From contig JAAFIS010000011.1 in NCBI GenBank assembly GCA_013298695.1, positions 88,475 through 152,474 of the forward strand: 64,000 nucleotides of DNA. Reading direction: 5' to 3'. The stretch comes from Betaproteobacteria bacterium. GTDB lineage: Bacteria; Pseudomonadota; Gammaproteobacteria; Burkholderiales; Casimicrobiaceae. How positions within the stretch are numbered: position 1 is the first letter of the stretch; every line of letters starts with the position of its first letter. The position numbers and the translations under genes were made by a program. Shown here one piece after another: positions 18,825-27,746 of the stretch. A model generated the notes under the pieces. The model saw nothing but the letters and a program-made list of their open reading frames with translations, had not been told where the DNA came from and did no database searches.

Positions 18825-19106
18825 ATGACACGAATGGTTCAATGCATCAAATTAGGTCGCGAAGCCGAAGGGCTCGCGCTGCCACCGTACCCAGGAGAAC
18901 TCGGTAGGAAGATTTGGGAAAACGTGAGCAAAGAAGCGTGGGCGGGTTGGGTGAAACATCAAACGATGCTTATCAACGAAAACCGCCTCGGTCTTGCCGA
19001 TCCACGCGCTCGTAAATATTTGGCCGAACAAATGGAGAAATACTTTTTTTCCGGCGGCGCTGAAATCGCAAGCGGCTACGTCCCCGAAAAAACGCAAGAT
19101 CGATGA
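18825..19106 (+). CDS. yggX: probable Fe(2+)-trafficking protein YggX
   Basis: A 93-residue cytoplasmic protein of the YggX family, which protects Fe-S enzymes from oxidation and helps repair them. The signature is clear: [21 protein letters not shown] with the conserved cysteine, then [20 protein letters not shown] and [21 protein letters not shown] lies nine bases before the ATG. It overlaps the following peroxidase-related gene by four bases, a sensible pairing for oxidative-stress defence. Confidence 0.95.
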   Translation: MTRMVQCIKLGREAEGLALPPYPGELGRKIWENVSKEAWAGWVKHQTMLINENRLGLADPRARKYLAEQMEKYFFSGGAEIASGYVPEKTQDR

Positions 19107-19708
19107 ACGCGATTTCGCGCTTCCCAGTTCCGGCGTTGCAGGATGTTGCCGAAGACATTCGCGCGCGCATGCTCGAAGTGCAAGAAAAAGCGGGCTTCAT
19201 TCCGAATGTGTTTTTCACGCTCGCGCATCGCCCCGCGGAATGCCGAGCCTTCTTCGCGTATCACGATGCGCTCATGATGAAGGAATCGCCCGCGCTTAAC
19301 AAAGCTGAGCGCGAAATGATCGTCGTCGCCACGAGCGGCGCAAACGATTGCTTGTATTGCGTCGTCGCACACGGCGCGATCCTGCGGGTGTACACAAAGA
19401 ATCCGCGCATCGCCGATCAAGTCGCCGTGAATCATCGCAAGGCGGAGATCACTCCGAAACAGCGCGCGATGCTTGATTACGCCATGAAAGTCGCGCTGCA
19501 CTCGAACGAGATCGAAGCCAGTGAATTCGATGCGCTGCGCGCGCACGGCTTCACCGACGACGACATCTGGGACATCGGCTCGATCACTGCGTTTTTTGGG
19601 ATGAGCAATCGAATTGCAAATTTTTCGAGCATGCGACCGAACGATGAGTTCTATTTGATGGGGCGTGTACCGCGCGCGAAATCCGCGCCACCGAACGCCG
19701 AAGGTTAG
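19103..19708 (+). CDS. peroxidase-related AhpD-like protein
   Basis: A 201-residue protein of the carboxymuconolactone decarboxylase/AhpD superfamily, in the peroxidase-related subgroup. The redox motif is present: [19 protein letters not shown] followed by VVAHG, giving the conserved Glu, CxxC and His. Such proteins use the CxxC pair to reduce peroxides, but the substrate of this subgroup is not established. It is coupled to yggX by an ATGA overlap and is followed one base later by an acetyltransferase start, so the three form a unit. Confidence 0.88.
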   Translation: MNAISRFPVPALQDVAEDIRARMLEVQEKAGFIPNVFFTLAHRPAECRAFFAYHDALMMKESPALNKAEREMIVVATSGANDCLYCVVAHGAILRVYTKNPRIADQVAVNHRKAEITPKQRAMLDYAMKVALHSNEIEASEFDALRAHGFTDDDIWDIGSITAFFGMSNRIANFSSMRPNDEFYLMGRVPRAKSAPPNAEG

Positions 19709-19709
19709 T

Positions 19710-20165
19710 ATGGCGACGGCGCTCGATCGCGTCAGTATTCGCGCGGCGCTTGCCACCGACGCACAAACTATCGCGAAACACATTCATTCGCATCGCGACG
19801 CAACTGCAAACGATGTTGCCGTGTACACAAAGTGGCTCGAATCGGCCATCCATCGCGATATCTACATTGGATTCGTCGCAATCCACAACGAACGAACCAT
19901 TTCTGGTGCGGGTGTCATCTTGTTTGAACTTGGTCCGATTCGCGGCACGACTAACCCCATTCGCGGGCGCTTGACGGCCGTATTCACTGAGCCAGAGTTT
20001 CGTGGGCGCGGTCTTGCAAAAGAGGTTTGTCAACGTGCGATTGGCGCGGCTCGGGCACGAGGCATTGAAGTTTTTTCGCTCGCCGCAACCGATTTAGGTC
20101 GATCTGTTTACGAGCGCTTAGGCTTTACGCCTTATCCGGGCGAGATGCGTTTGGTCTCTCGCTAG
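19710..20165 (+). CDS. GNAT family N-acetyltransferase
   Basis: A 151-residue acetyltransferase. Motif A is LTAVFTEPEFRGRGLAKEV (RGRGLA is the acetyl-CoA loop), followed by AIGAARARGIEVFSLAATDL and the C-terminal SVYERLGFTPYPGEMRL. The acceptor is unknown. The ATG at 19710 follows the previous stop by one base; the frame is open upstream but that part lies within the preceding gene. Its 3' end overlaps the convergent P-loop gene by 41 bp. Confidence 0.85.
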   Translation: MATALDRVSIRAALATDAQTIAKHIHSHRDATANDVAVYTKWLESAIHRDIYIGFVAIHNERTISGAGVILFELGPIRGTTNPIRGRLTAVFTEPEFRGRGLAKEVCQRAIGAARARGIEVFSLAATDLGRSVYERLGFTPYPGEMRLVSR

Positions 20166-20691
20166 GGCTCGAATTCGCAACACGCCACTCAAACGCATCG
20201 ACCTGAGCTCGCGAGCGCAAAATGATCACGGTGCGGTCAACGCCATACGTATTCAGCGCCAGTGGGAATCGGCGCAGATTTCGCCAATAAGATTTCAGTA
20301 ACCACAAGAGAATCGATTCGCGCGAAAAACTGAGTCGCCAACTCTCGCGATTTCCTCCGCAGCACGGTTCGCCGGTCACATTGCGCCGCCAGGTGCGCCG
20401 CACGAGTTGCCACGCCGTAGTTCGAAACGGCAAATTAATCCACACAATCGTGTCTGCGCGACCCCACACCAAATCACGCACTTCGCTGTAGCCGCCCTCG
20501 ACTATCCAGCGCTCCGGTGCGGTTGCCGCGTCAACTAGTTTGCGAAAAGACGCTTCGTCGCGCTCAATCCAGCCGGGCAACCAGTACAGCGAATCAAGCT
20601 CAACTACCGGCGCGGCGAGCGCTTGCGATAACCGTTTTGCGAGCGTTGACTTGCCCGAGCCGGTCGAGCCGATGATCGCAATTCGTTTCAT
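20125..20691 (-). CDS. P-loop NTPase, adenylate-kinase/FlaR-like
   Basis: A 188-residue protein with Walker A GSTGSGKSTLAKRLSQAL at residues 8-25 and a downstream VELDSLYWLPGW segment typical of the small kinases annotated as 'topology modulation' or FlaR-like. It most likely phosphorylates a small substrate; which one is unknown. WRRNVTGEPCCGGNRESW in the middle matches the lid region of that group. It is the only minus-strand gene in this stretch and overlaps the acetyltransferase tail to tail. Confidence 0.82.
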   Translation of the reverse strand: MKRIAIIGSTGSGKSTLAKRLSQALAAPVVELDSLYWLPGWIERDEASFRKLVDAATAPERWIVEGGYSEVRDLVWGRADTIVWINLPFRTTAWQLVRRTWRRNVTGEPCCGGNRESWRLSFSRESILLWLLKSYWRNLRRFPLALNTYGVDRTVIILRSRAQVDAFEWRVANSSPSERPNASRPDKA

Positions 20692-20835
20692 AGGAAAACA
20701 GGACTCCTCGCCACGCGCGGGCGCGCGTTTGCGTGAAGCAGATTTTTTGGAAGGAGGCGAATTCTACTCAAGCTCAACGCCCACTCCGTTTTGCGGCAAA
20801 ATGTCGGCAATCGCTTCACTTATCAATGCAACGCA

Positions 20836-21165
20836 ATGACCTACGCCGTAAACGACAGCTGCATCAAATGCAAATACACCGATTGTGTGGACGTGTGCCC
20901 GGTCGATTGTTTCTACGAAGGCGAGAACATGCTCGTCATCCATCCGGATGAATGTATCGATTGCGGTGTGTGCGAACCCGAATGCCCGGTTGACGCGATC
21001 AAACCCGATTCGGACATCGACGAAAAGTGGATCAAACTCAACGCCGAATTCGCGAGCCAGTGGCCCAACATTTCGCGCAAAAAAGCCGCACCTGCGGACG
21101 CCGATGATTGGCGCAACAAGCCGAACAAAATCGACTTTTTTTCGCCGAATCCGGGGAAGAAATAG
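20836..21165 (+). CDS. fdxA: 7Fe ferredoxin FdxA
   Basis: A 109-residue electron carrier with one [3Fe-4S] and one [4Fe-4S] cluster. The ligand pattern is complete: [20 protein letters not shown] and [16 protein letters not shown]. The C-terminal extension ([15 protein letters not shown]) is typical of the proteobacterial FdxA. The frame opens 15 codons earlier, but homologues start at MTYAV, the ATG at 20836. Confidence 0.95.
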   Translation: MTYAVNDSCIKCKYTDCVDVCPVDCFYEGENMLVIHPDECIDCGVCEPECPVDAIKPDSDIDEKWIKLNAEFASQWPNISRKKAAPADADDWRNKPNKIDFFSPNPGKK

Positions 21166-21734
21166 GCGGACTTTTTTGGTCAATCGCAACGTTCGTTGTG
21201 ATGAGTCCGTGCGAGACTGGGCGGGGGCTGCGTCGCCTGTTCTTGCGCACCAATCTTAACTATTGCGATCTCGGCACCTGACACATGTGCGATGAAACCA
21301 CACGGGTTTGCAACGTCGTTTGAGATAAGAGCGTGTTGAACGACCGCGATCTCGTCGACCGCGTTATGTACGCTGCGGCTCGGGGCGTTTGACTCGTGTA
21401 AACGCTAGTGTCTGCCCGTACATGAGCAGAACGCCGGGCGAGAGCGATGTGGAATCGCTGAAATAAATTTACGTCTACGAGCCCAATTCAATTGGGTAAA
21501 AACGATATTTTATTTGATACCCGATTTTATATATTTATCGACTTTAGCCCATATATTCAGTCGGAAGCGAAGATTTATCTAAATGAATGTTGAGGCAGCT
21601 TCACACCCACTGCCACCCGCGCGTCGTCTATCACGCAACACCCCTTCCGCGAACGGTCGCGATTGCCCGCGCCTTATCGCCTGCCCCGTGACAGCGTTTT
21701 TGCGCTTGTCGATACTGCGTAGCATTCAGTCAAT
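21166..21734. other. intergenic region with no gene recognised
   Basis: This 569-bp gap between fdxA and the histidine kinase holds one paired-palindrome element (21480-21563) and an AT-rich stretch around 21500-21600, unlike the GC-richer genes on either side. I see no reading frame with a ribosome site, no tRNA and no clear terminator. A promoter for the kinase operon is expected near the right-hand end but cannot be placed with confidence. Confidence 0.6.
21480..21563. repeat. paired-palindrome element, copy 4
   Basis: The left unit agcccaattcaattgggt (21480-21497) is a near-perfect palindrome. The right unit, gcccatatattcagtcg (21547-21563), keeps only its left arm. Units are 66 bp apart with a 49-nt, very AT-rich spacer. 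Confidence 0.6.
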
Positions 21735-24494
21735 ATGTCCGCCGTACGCATGAGCGATTCCGCAAACCCAAGTTCTTCTATACCCAGCCCACCGCTGCCA
21801 CCTTTGCCGCCGTCTCCTGCCGTGGCCGCTACGCCTGCGGGCCAGCGCGTCCAGGGTTGGAGTAACCGGGCTTGGCGCGCGTTCGGTACCACTCCGTGGT
21901 GGCGGCTGGTCGCTGGCGGCATGATCGTGATCATTGGCACTGTTTTGCTCGCGGTTCCGTTCGACGCGATTCGCATCGCCAACAAAATCCGTTCGCAAGC
22001 GGCGAAAGACGCTCTCCGCAATTCGCTACAACTTGAGGTGCTTGAGCGCGCCCGCGATGGTTTGTTAATTGCGCGAGGGGTCGCGGTCGGTAGCGAACAA
22101 GCTGGCGATATCGATGCGGCGATTGAAGAGGTGGAGCGGCAGCTAGCGCGCCCAATTGCGACCGAGCGGTTTGACGGGTCGCTGCGGGAATTGCTCACCA
22201 AAATTGACGCGGAGCGCACCAAGCGAAACGAAGCCGTTCAGCGACTCAACGTGGTTGCCAACAAATTTGCCGCAAGTAAACCTGAAGCACAAGCCAAACT
22301 CGCCGAGCAAGTGCGCGAGATTACTGAGGAAATTGAGACCGCCAACGAGCGCATGGCAACCTTTGAAGAGCAGCGCGTTGAGATGGAAACGGAGCGCGCC
22401 ACCACCGAAGCCGAACGCGCGACGGAGGAAGCAGAACGCGCTGCAACCGAAGCGAAGAAAGCGGCGGCAGAGGCCGAACAAGCCGCATCGCGTAGCAAGT
22501 CCGAGACCGGCGCGAAACCGAGCGAAAAATCACCTTCACCCGTACCGCCAAAGGCCCCGAACGCACCTGCAGTGCCCGCGACGCCAGGCGCCACCAACTC
22601 AGCAAAACCGATTGCAACCCGCTCGCTGGCAGCGGCCAATGGCGCAACCGACGAGCCGATCCCAAACACCGTAACGGTATCCAGCGAAACGAAGTGTCAG
22701 CCCGCTGAAGTGGGTGTTCGTGTGTTCGGCCGTGAACTGATGCGCCAAGATTGCAGCACCAGCACCACAACCGTTAGCACCACTGCACTCGGCTTTCAAC
22801 CGGGCGAGCCAAGCGCGCAGCGAATTCGCGAAACGGTCAGTCGCGATGTTCGCAAGTTAATCATCGCGGGCACCGCCTCAGCGCTGCTCGTCGTGTTGTT
22901 TTTATTCATGCTGATCGCACGCTCATTCGCTGGACGTGCAGCACGGGGTGAACAACGTGCAGTCATTGCGGAGTCGCGCGAACGCACGGAGAGTCACGCA
23001 CGCCAACTTGCGGAAGCACGTTTAACGCTGATGCGCGCTCAGGTGGAGCCTCACTTTTTGTTCAACACGCTCGCGCACGTGCAAGCGCTTCAAGAAATTG
23101 ATCCACCTCAAGCGAGCACGATGCTGGAGCGATTGATTTCGTACTTGCGCGCGGCAATGCCGTCGATGCGCGAAACGAAATCAACGCTTGGCCGCGAAGT
23201 TGAGGTGGTTCGCGCGTATCTAGATCTGCTCAAGATTCGGATGGGCGATCGGCTGAAATACTCGATCAGCGTTCCCGCAGATTTGAATGAAATTTCGCTG
23301 CCACCCACCATGATCGCAACGTTGGTTGAGAACGCGATTAAGCACGGACTTGAGCCAAAGAGAGAGGGCGGCAATATCGCGGTTCAGGTGCGCAAGCTCC
23401 CCGAAAACGAAGCTCATGCTGAGCGGCTTGAGGTGCTCGTCGCTGATGACGGATTGGGCTTTGGTGGAGCTGACACAAGTGGAACCGGCGTTGGACTCGT
23501 CAACACGCGCGAGCGTTTGAAAATGCTCTACGGAAGTCAGGCTGAGCTCGTGGTGGAGCCCAACGCGCCGAGCGGCGTTCGGGCCATTATTCGTGTGCCG
23601 GTAGTGGCGCCTGAAACCATTGATGTTGAGCACGATGATCCGGTAGTGGGTGCTGATGCAGGCGGGCTCTCGCCTTTTACGGTGAAAACGGTCGTGCTGC
23701 TGGCGCTATGTTTCGGCTGGCTCGGTGTGCATCGCTTCTACGTTGGCCTCACCCGGAGCGGGCTCGCGCAAACCGCGCTTGGCATACTCTCCATTCTCTC
23801 CGGCGGGGTGATTGTGTTTCTCGCACCGCTCGTCGTTTGGGTGGTGCTCGATGTGGTTTGGATTGCAACACGCGAATTCCGCGACGCGCGCGGTCTGCGT
23901 ATTTCGCGAGTTCGATCTGCCGACGGCGTTGAATCTGCTGATGTGTCATACGGCAGCGCCTCAAGCGCCAATGTTTCGCCTTACACGCTACAAGTCATGG
24001 CGCCGCTTGCCCTCTTTCTTGGCGTGCTTGGTGTGCATCGGTTTTATGTGGGGCGCTATCGTACCGGTGCATTGCAGGCGGGGCTTTTCGTGATGTCAAT
24101 TGTCACCGGCGGTTTGCCGATTTTTCTGCTGCCACTTGTCATGTGGATCGTACTTGATCTCGCGTGGATTCTGAGCCGCGATTTTCGCGACGCCAAAGGG
24201 CGCCGAATCATGCGACGCGATAGCGATGACAAGCGCAGCTATAGCGCGACGCAAGCGCTCAACCGAAGGGCTGATCCGAGCGTTTCCCAATCGTCCCGCG
24301 GCATCGCACTGCTGCTTGCAATTCCGCTGGGTTGGTGCGGCGTTCATCGGTTTTATGTAGGCCGCGTTGGCACTGGAGTCGCGATGCTGTTTACACTCGG
24401 TGGTCTGGGCATCTGGTGGATTGTTGACATCGTGATGGTGGCGGCAGGACAACTCAAAGACATGGACGGAAAGTGGGTGAGCGAATGGGAATGA
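21735..24494 (+). CDS. LytS/YehU-type histidine kinase fused to three TM2 domains
   Basis: A 919-residue membrane sensor kinase. Order: proline-rich N terminus; membrane helix (56-77); a long loop with a charged alanine/glutamate coiled coil (about 130-255) and a Pro/Ala-rich linker; second helix (373-396); a His_kinase domain (PF06580 type) with LMRAQVEPHFLFNTLAHVQ, phospho-accepting His about 440; an ATPase domain with the N box LVENAIKHG (about 530) and G boxes DDGLGFGG and GTGVGLVNTRERL. After residue 645 come three TM2 modules, each with GVHRFYVG (about 664-671, 766-773, 869-876) and two hydrophobic segments. TM2 domains at the C terminus of a kinase of this class are unusual in my knowledge. 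Its stop overlaps the start of the LytTR regulator. The stimulus is unknown. Confidence 0.92.
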   Translation: MSAVRMSDSANPSSSIPSPPLPPLPPSPAVAATPAGQRVQGWSNRAWRAFGTTPWWRLVAGGMIVIIGTVLLAVPFDAIRIANKIRSQAAKDALRNSLQLEVLERARDGLLIARGVAVGSEQAGDIDAAIEEVERQLARPIATERFDGSLRELLTKIDAERTKRNEAVQRLNVVANKFAASKPEAQAKLAEQVREITEEIETANERMATFEEQRVEMETERATTEAERATEEAERAATEAKKAAAEAEQAASRSKSETGAKPSEKSPSPVPPKAPNAPAVPATPGATNSAKPIATRSLAAANGATDEPIPNTVTVSSETKCQPAEVGVRVFGRELMRQDCSTSTTTVSTTALGFQPGEPSAQRIRETVSRDVRKLIIAGTASALLVVLFLFMLIARSFAGRAARGEQRAVIAESRERTESHARQLAEARLTLMRAQVEPHFLFNTLAHVQALQEIDPPQASTMLERLISYLRAAMPSMRETKSTLGREVEVVRAYLDLLKIRMGDRLKYSISVPADLNEISLPPTMIATLVENAIKHGLEPKREGGNIAVQVRKLPENEAHAERLEVLVADDGLGFGGADTSGTGVGLVNTRERLKMLYGSQAELVVEPNAPSGVRAIIRVPVVAPETIDVEHDDPVVGADAGGLSPFTVKTVVLLALCFGWLGVHRFYVGLTRSGLAQTALGILSILSGGVIVFLAPLVVWVVLDVVWIATREFRDARGLRISRVRSADGVESADVSYGSASSANVSPYTLQVMAPLALFLGVLGVHRFYVGRYRTGALQAGLFVMSIVTGGLPIFLLPLVMWIVLDLAWILSRDFRDAKGRRIMRRDSDDKRSYSATQALNRRADPSVSQSSRGIALLLAIPLGWCGVHRFYVGRVGTGVAMLFTLGGLGIWWIVDIVMVAAGQLKDMDGKWVSEWE

Positions 24495-25306
24495 CATTAA
24501 CGGCGGTGCTGGCGGAAGACGAATCGCTTCTTCGGCAGTTTCTAAAAAAGAAGCTTGAAAAGCTTTGGCCTGATCTGGCAATCGTAGGTGAGGCTGAAGA
24601 TGGGAAATCAGCGGCTGATCTGATCGGGACGCTCCGACCGACAGTTGCTTTTCTTGATATTCGGATGCCCGAAATGACGGGCCTTGAGGTAGCCACAGCG
24701 GTTGCTGAGTCAAGCCCCGATACTCATATCGTTTTTGTGACTGCGTACCACGAGTATGCGGTGGCGGCGTTTGAACGAGGTGCGGTTGATTACTTGCTTA
24801 AGCCGTTGCAAGAAGATCGTTTGGTGACCACCATCGAACGGCTGCGCGAACACATCGAATCCGAAGACCGCGACGCACCGACGCTTCCAGACAACATGGC
24901 GCAGTTGATTTCGCAACTCAAACGCGACATGCGCGCAAGCGTCGGCGGTGGCGCAGGCAACGCGGGCGCGAGTGACGCCGAGCCTTTGCGCTGGATCAAG
25001 GCTTCATTAGGCAATACGCTCAAATTGATTGACATCAAAGACGTGCTATTTTTTAATTCAGACGAGAAGTACACGCGCGTTGTAACGGCTACGGAAGAAG
25101 CGTTGATTCGTAAGCCATTGCGTGAATTGCTCGACGAAGTAGACGCTAATCAGTTTTGGCAAATTCATCGTGGCACCATTGTGAATGTCGCGGCAATTGC
25201 GGGTGTGACTCGTGATTTTCGAGGCGACGCTACGGTGAAAGTCAAAGGCCACAACGAACAATTGAAAGTGTCCCGACCGTTTTCACATCTGTTCAAACAG
25301 ATGTAG
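24491..25306 (+). CDS. LytTR family response regulator
   Basis: The partner of the preceding kinase. The 271-residue protein has a receiver domain (about 1-118), with acidic pocket EDE near residue 9, phospho-accepting Asp in VAFLDIRMPEMTG (about residue 56), conserved Thr in VFVTAYHEYA and Lys in DYLLKPLQ. After a Gly/Ala-rich linker comes a LytTR DNA-binding domain (about 170-271; VLFFNSDEKYTRVVT, then FWQIHRGTIVNVAAI). I chose the ATG at 24491, which overlaps the kinase stop in an ATGA; a GTG at 24473 and an ATG at 24485 are also in frame. It may control the secreted protein gene 33 bp downstream. Confidence 0.92.
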   Translation: MTLTAVLAEDESLLRQFLKKKLEKLWPDLAIVGEAEDGKSAADLIGTLRPTVAFLDIRMPEMTGLEVATAVAESSPDTHIVFVTAYHEYAVAAFERGAVDYLLKPLQEDRLVTTIERLREHIESEDRDAPTLPDNMAQLISQLKRDMRASVGGGAGNAGASDAEPLRWIKASLGNTLKLIDIKDVLFFNSDEKYTRVVTATEEALIRKPLRELLDEVDANQFWQIHRGTIVNVAAIAGVTRDFRGDATVKVKGHNEQLKVSRPFSHLFKQM

Positions 25307-25339
25307 TCGAAGCGACGCTGTTCAAAGGAAAAAGCACGG

Positions 25340-26593
25340 ATGAGAGTTACTAATGTGTTTGCGCGCGCGGCTATTTTTTTCGCTGCTGCGGTGAGCGTTA
25401 CTGTGTCAGTCGGGTCGGCAAACGCGGCCTGTATGTTTCGGGTTACCGGATGGGAGCCGACCGATGAGGGCGTGCTGCTTGCGCGATACGCTGCGGGCGT
25501 TACGGGGCCGGCGCTGCTGGCATCCACCCGCTATGCGGGGCGCGATGCTGCTGTGATTAAAGCCGCGTTTGATTCGGTGCGGCTCACTTTCGACATGAAT
25601 GGCGACAACGATGTAAATGCGGTCGACACAACGATTGTGCTTCGCTATGTCACTGGGATTCGCGGCAATGCACTCACTCAAGGGCTTAACTTGGCGGGCG
25701 GCACCCGAGCTTCAACCATTGCGATTCAAGCGTTCATCGACAGCGGATGCGTCGCGCCAATTGTCCGGCGCGCACCGCTTTATCTCGCACTCTCAGCAAC
25801 CGCGGATCGCGCATCTTTCCTGAGTCAGGCAAACACCGAAGGCGACCGCGCTTTTGTGTTTTTGAGCTCACTCATTTACGGCGCTACGCAATCCAATCTG
25901 TATGCAAACGACACGCCTGGCGTGTTTACCTATCGAAGCCTCGACACACCGAGCACGAAAACTGCGTTTGAGGGGCAGCTCAATTCGCAGGGTGCAGAGC
26001 GCTATCGTTTCGGCGGAGTGCTGACATCAGGTTCGTATTTCTATCGTGATGAAAACAGCGACCGTACGTTCAGTTATCGACTGCTGCCATCTCCCGGCAC
26101 GACCACTGAATTTCTAACGCAGGCGAATGCGCAAGGTGCTGAGGGTTACTTTTACTTTTTGCCTTATTTTGTCGAATCGTCTTTCTATGCGATCTACGCC
26201 AAGGAAAGCGGCACATCGACATACTCGTACGCGCTACAGCCATCGACCGATGTCAATTCAACGGCAGACGATTTTGTAGCCCAAGCAAACACGCAAGGCG
26301 CAAACGGATTTAAATTTCGCACGTCATTTCAGTTCAGCGACGGCAGCCGAAATATCTACGTCAAAGACACCTCACAAGCCGCAACCTTCAGTTGGAAACA
26401 CAATCAAGATGTTGCCAGCGCATCGGCCTTGGTCACGCAAGCAAACGCAGAGGGAGTCAACGGTTTCGTTTATCTAGGCTCTCGAGTTTTCTTTCCGAAC
26501 GGATTCGCCAGTCCCTCGCAAACGCGGATCATTTACTTCAGCCCGCTCAATTGCGCTGGAAGTGTTCTATGCAGCCCGGGTGGTCCTTTTTAG
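25340..26593 (+). CDS. secreted repeat protein with a dockerin-like calcium loop
   Basis: A 417-residue exported protein of unknown function. It has a signal peptide cleaved near SANA-AC (residue 29-30). Residues 85-96, DMNGDNDVNAVD, form an EF-hand/dockerin-type calcium loop, followed by LRYVTGIRG, much like half a dockerin. From about residue 146 there are five repeats of roughly 50 residues, each with a phrase like FLTQANAQGAEGYFYF and a following YAKESGTSTYSY-type strand. The repeats suggest a beta-rich, propeller-like or surface-binding fold, which is inference. It lies 33 bp after the LytTR gene on the same strand, so it may be part of that operon or its target. Confidence 0.82.
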   Translation: MRVTNVFARAAIFFAAAVSVTVSVGSANAACMFRVTGWEPTDEGVLLARYAAGVTGPALLASTRYAGRDAAVIKAAFDSVRLTFDMNGDNDVNAVDTTIVLRYVTGIRGNALTQGLNLAGGTRASTIAIQAFIDSGCVAPIVRRAPLYLALSATADRASFLSQANTEGDRAFVFLSSLIYGATQSNLYANDTPGVFTYRSLDTPSTKTAFEGQLNSQGAERYRFGGVLTSGSYFYRDENSDRTFSYRLLPSPGTTTEFLTQANAQGAEGYFYFLPYFVESSFYAIYAKESGTSTYSYALQPSTDVNSTADDFVAQANTQGANGFKFRTSFQFSDGSRNIYVKDTSQAATFSWKHNQDVASASALVTQANAEGVNGFVYLGSRVFFPNGFASPSQTRIIYFSPLNCAGSVLCSPGGPF

Positions 26594-26626
26594 GTCGGAA
26601 CATCGTTACAGCTTCCGATGTATAAC

Positions 26627-26709
26627 GCCCATTTAAATGGGCTTTGTTTTACTATTTCGCTACTCACAAAGTTGAGTAGAAAATGCATTATCGCCCGAGC
26701 TAACTGCCA
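26627..26709. repeat. paired-palindrome element, copy 5 (possible terminator)
   Basis: The left unit gcccatttaaatgggc (26627-26642) is a perfect 16-bp palindrome followed by tttgtttt, so it could also end transcription of the secreted-protein gene. The right unit gcccgagctaactgcca (26693-26709) is weakly palindromic. The spacer is 50 nt. It lies between convergent genes. Confidence 0.55.
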
Positions 26710-26732
26710 TCTCCGACTCCAAGCTGTTGTGG

Positions 26733-27710
26733 TTATACCCACTTAATCTGCCTAAAAAACCACCAGAGCGCCGCGCTGCCACAGGCCATCAATAACAGTG
26801 CGAACGGATAGCCGAACACCCATTCAAGTTCGGGCATGTGTTTGAAATTCATTCCGTAAATTGCGCCAACGATGGTCGGAACCATCAAGATTGCGCCCCA
26901 GCTCGCAAGTTTCTTTGTGACCTCAGTTTCCTGCAAAGTAATGAGCGACAAATTAGTTTGCGTCGCGCTGTTTTCGAGTTCGCGCAAATTGTCGAGTGAC
27001 TCATCGATGCGGATAACGTGGTCGAGCACGTCTCTGAAATATGGTCGCAACATTTCGCTAAAGATGGGATGCTTGTGCGCGACTAATCTCCCCGCTACAT
27101 CAACGAGCGGCGTCACAGCGCGGCGCAAACAAATCGTGTCCCGCTTAAGATCGTAGATCTTTTCTGCGGCGGCGCGGCGATCCACACCAGCCGCAAAAAT
27201 CGTCTCTTCGATTAGGTCAAGACGGTCTTCGAGATTTTCAAGCAGCGGAAAGTGCCGATCAACGACTTCATCAATGAGCGCATGAACCGCTGCGCCTGCC
27301 CCGAGCGCCAGGAATTCGGGCTCGCGCTCTAACTCTGAACGAACGCGCTTGAAATCAAGCTGCGCACGATGGCGCACCGTGAGGACGAAACGGTCTGTTG
27401 CGTACACGTGAAGCTCACCGTCGACAAACTCATCGCCTCGGTGTTCAACCGTGTGCAGTACCAGAAATAAGGTGCTGCCGTATTCTTCAAGTTTCGCGCG
27501 CTGTGATCCGCGATTGGTGTCTTCAATCGCAAGCTCGTGCAGATTGAATTCTTCTTGCATCTTCGCGAGCGTCGCCGCGTCGGGTTCAAATAGCGCGACC
27601 CAAACAAATGATTTTGACGGCGGATTGGAATCCAGAAAATCGCTGATTGCTTCGATATCGATCGGCTTCTGGCGAACCCCGTTGACGTAAGCAGCGCAAT
27701 CTATAAGCAT
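26733..27710 (-). CDS. corA: CorA family magnesium/cobalt transporter
   Basis: A 325-residue inner-membrane channel for Mg2+ (and Co2+/Ni2+) that works as a pentamer. The diagnostic YGMNFKHMPELEW loop lies between two C-terminal membrane helices (about 268-286 and 300-319). The first 260 residues are the cytoplasmic funnel with a long helical stalk. The N-terminal FVWVALFEPDAATLAKMQ and AIEDTNRGSQRAKLEEY blocks are also typical. It is divergent from the histidine-phosphatase gene, with only 36 bp between the two starts. Confidence 0.94.
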   Translation of the reverse strand: MLIDCAAYVNGVRQKPIDIEAISDFLDSNPPSKSFVWVALFEPDAATLAKMQEEFNLHELAIEDTNRGSQRAKLEEYGSTLFLVLHTVEHRGDEFVDGELHVYATDRFVLTVRHRAQLDFKRVRSELEREPEFLALGAGAAVHALIDEVVDRHFPLLENLEDRLDLIEETIFAAGVDRRAAAEKIYDLKRDTICLRRAVTPLVDVAGRLVAHKHPIFSEMLRPYFRDVLDHVIRIDESLDNLRELENSATQTNLSLITLQETEVTKKLASWGAILMVPTIVGAIYGMNFKHMPELEWVFGYPFALLLMACGSAALWWFFRQIKWV

Positions 27711-27746
27711 TATGCGAGTTGTATTTGTAGTAGCGAGGCGGGCATT

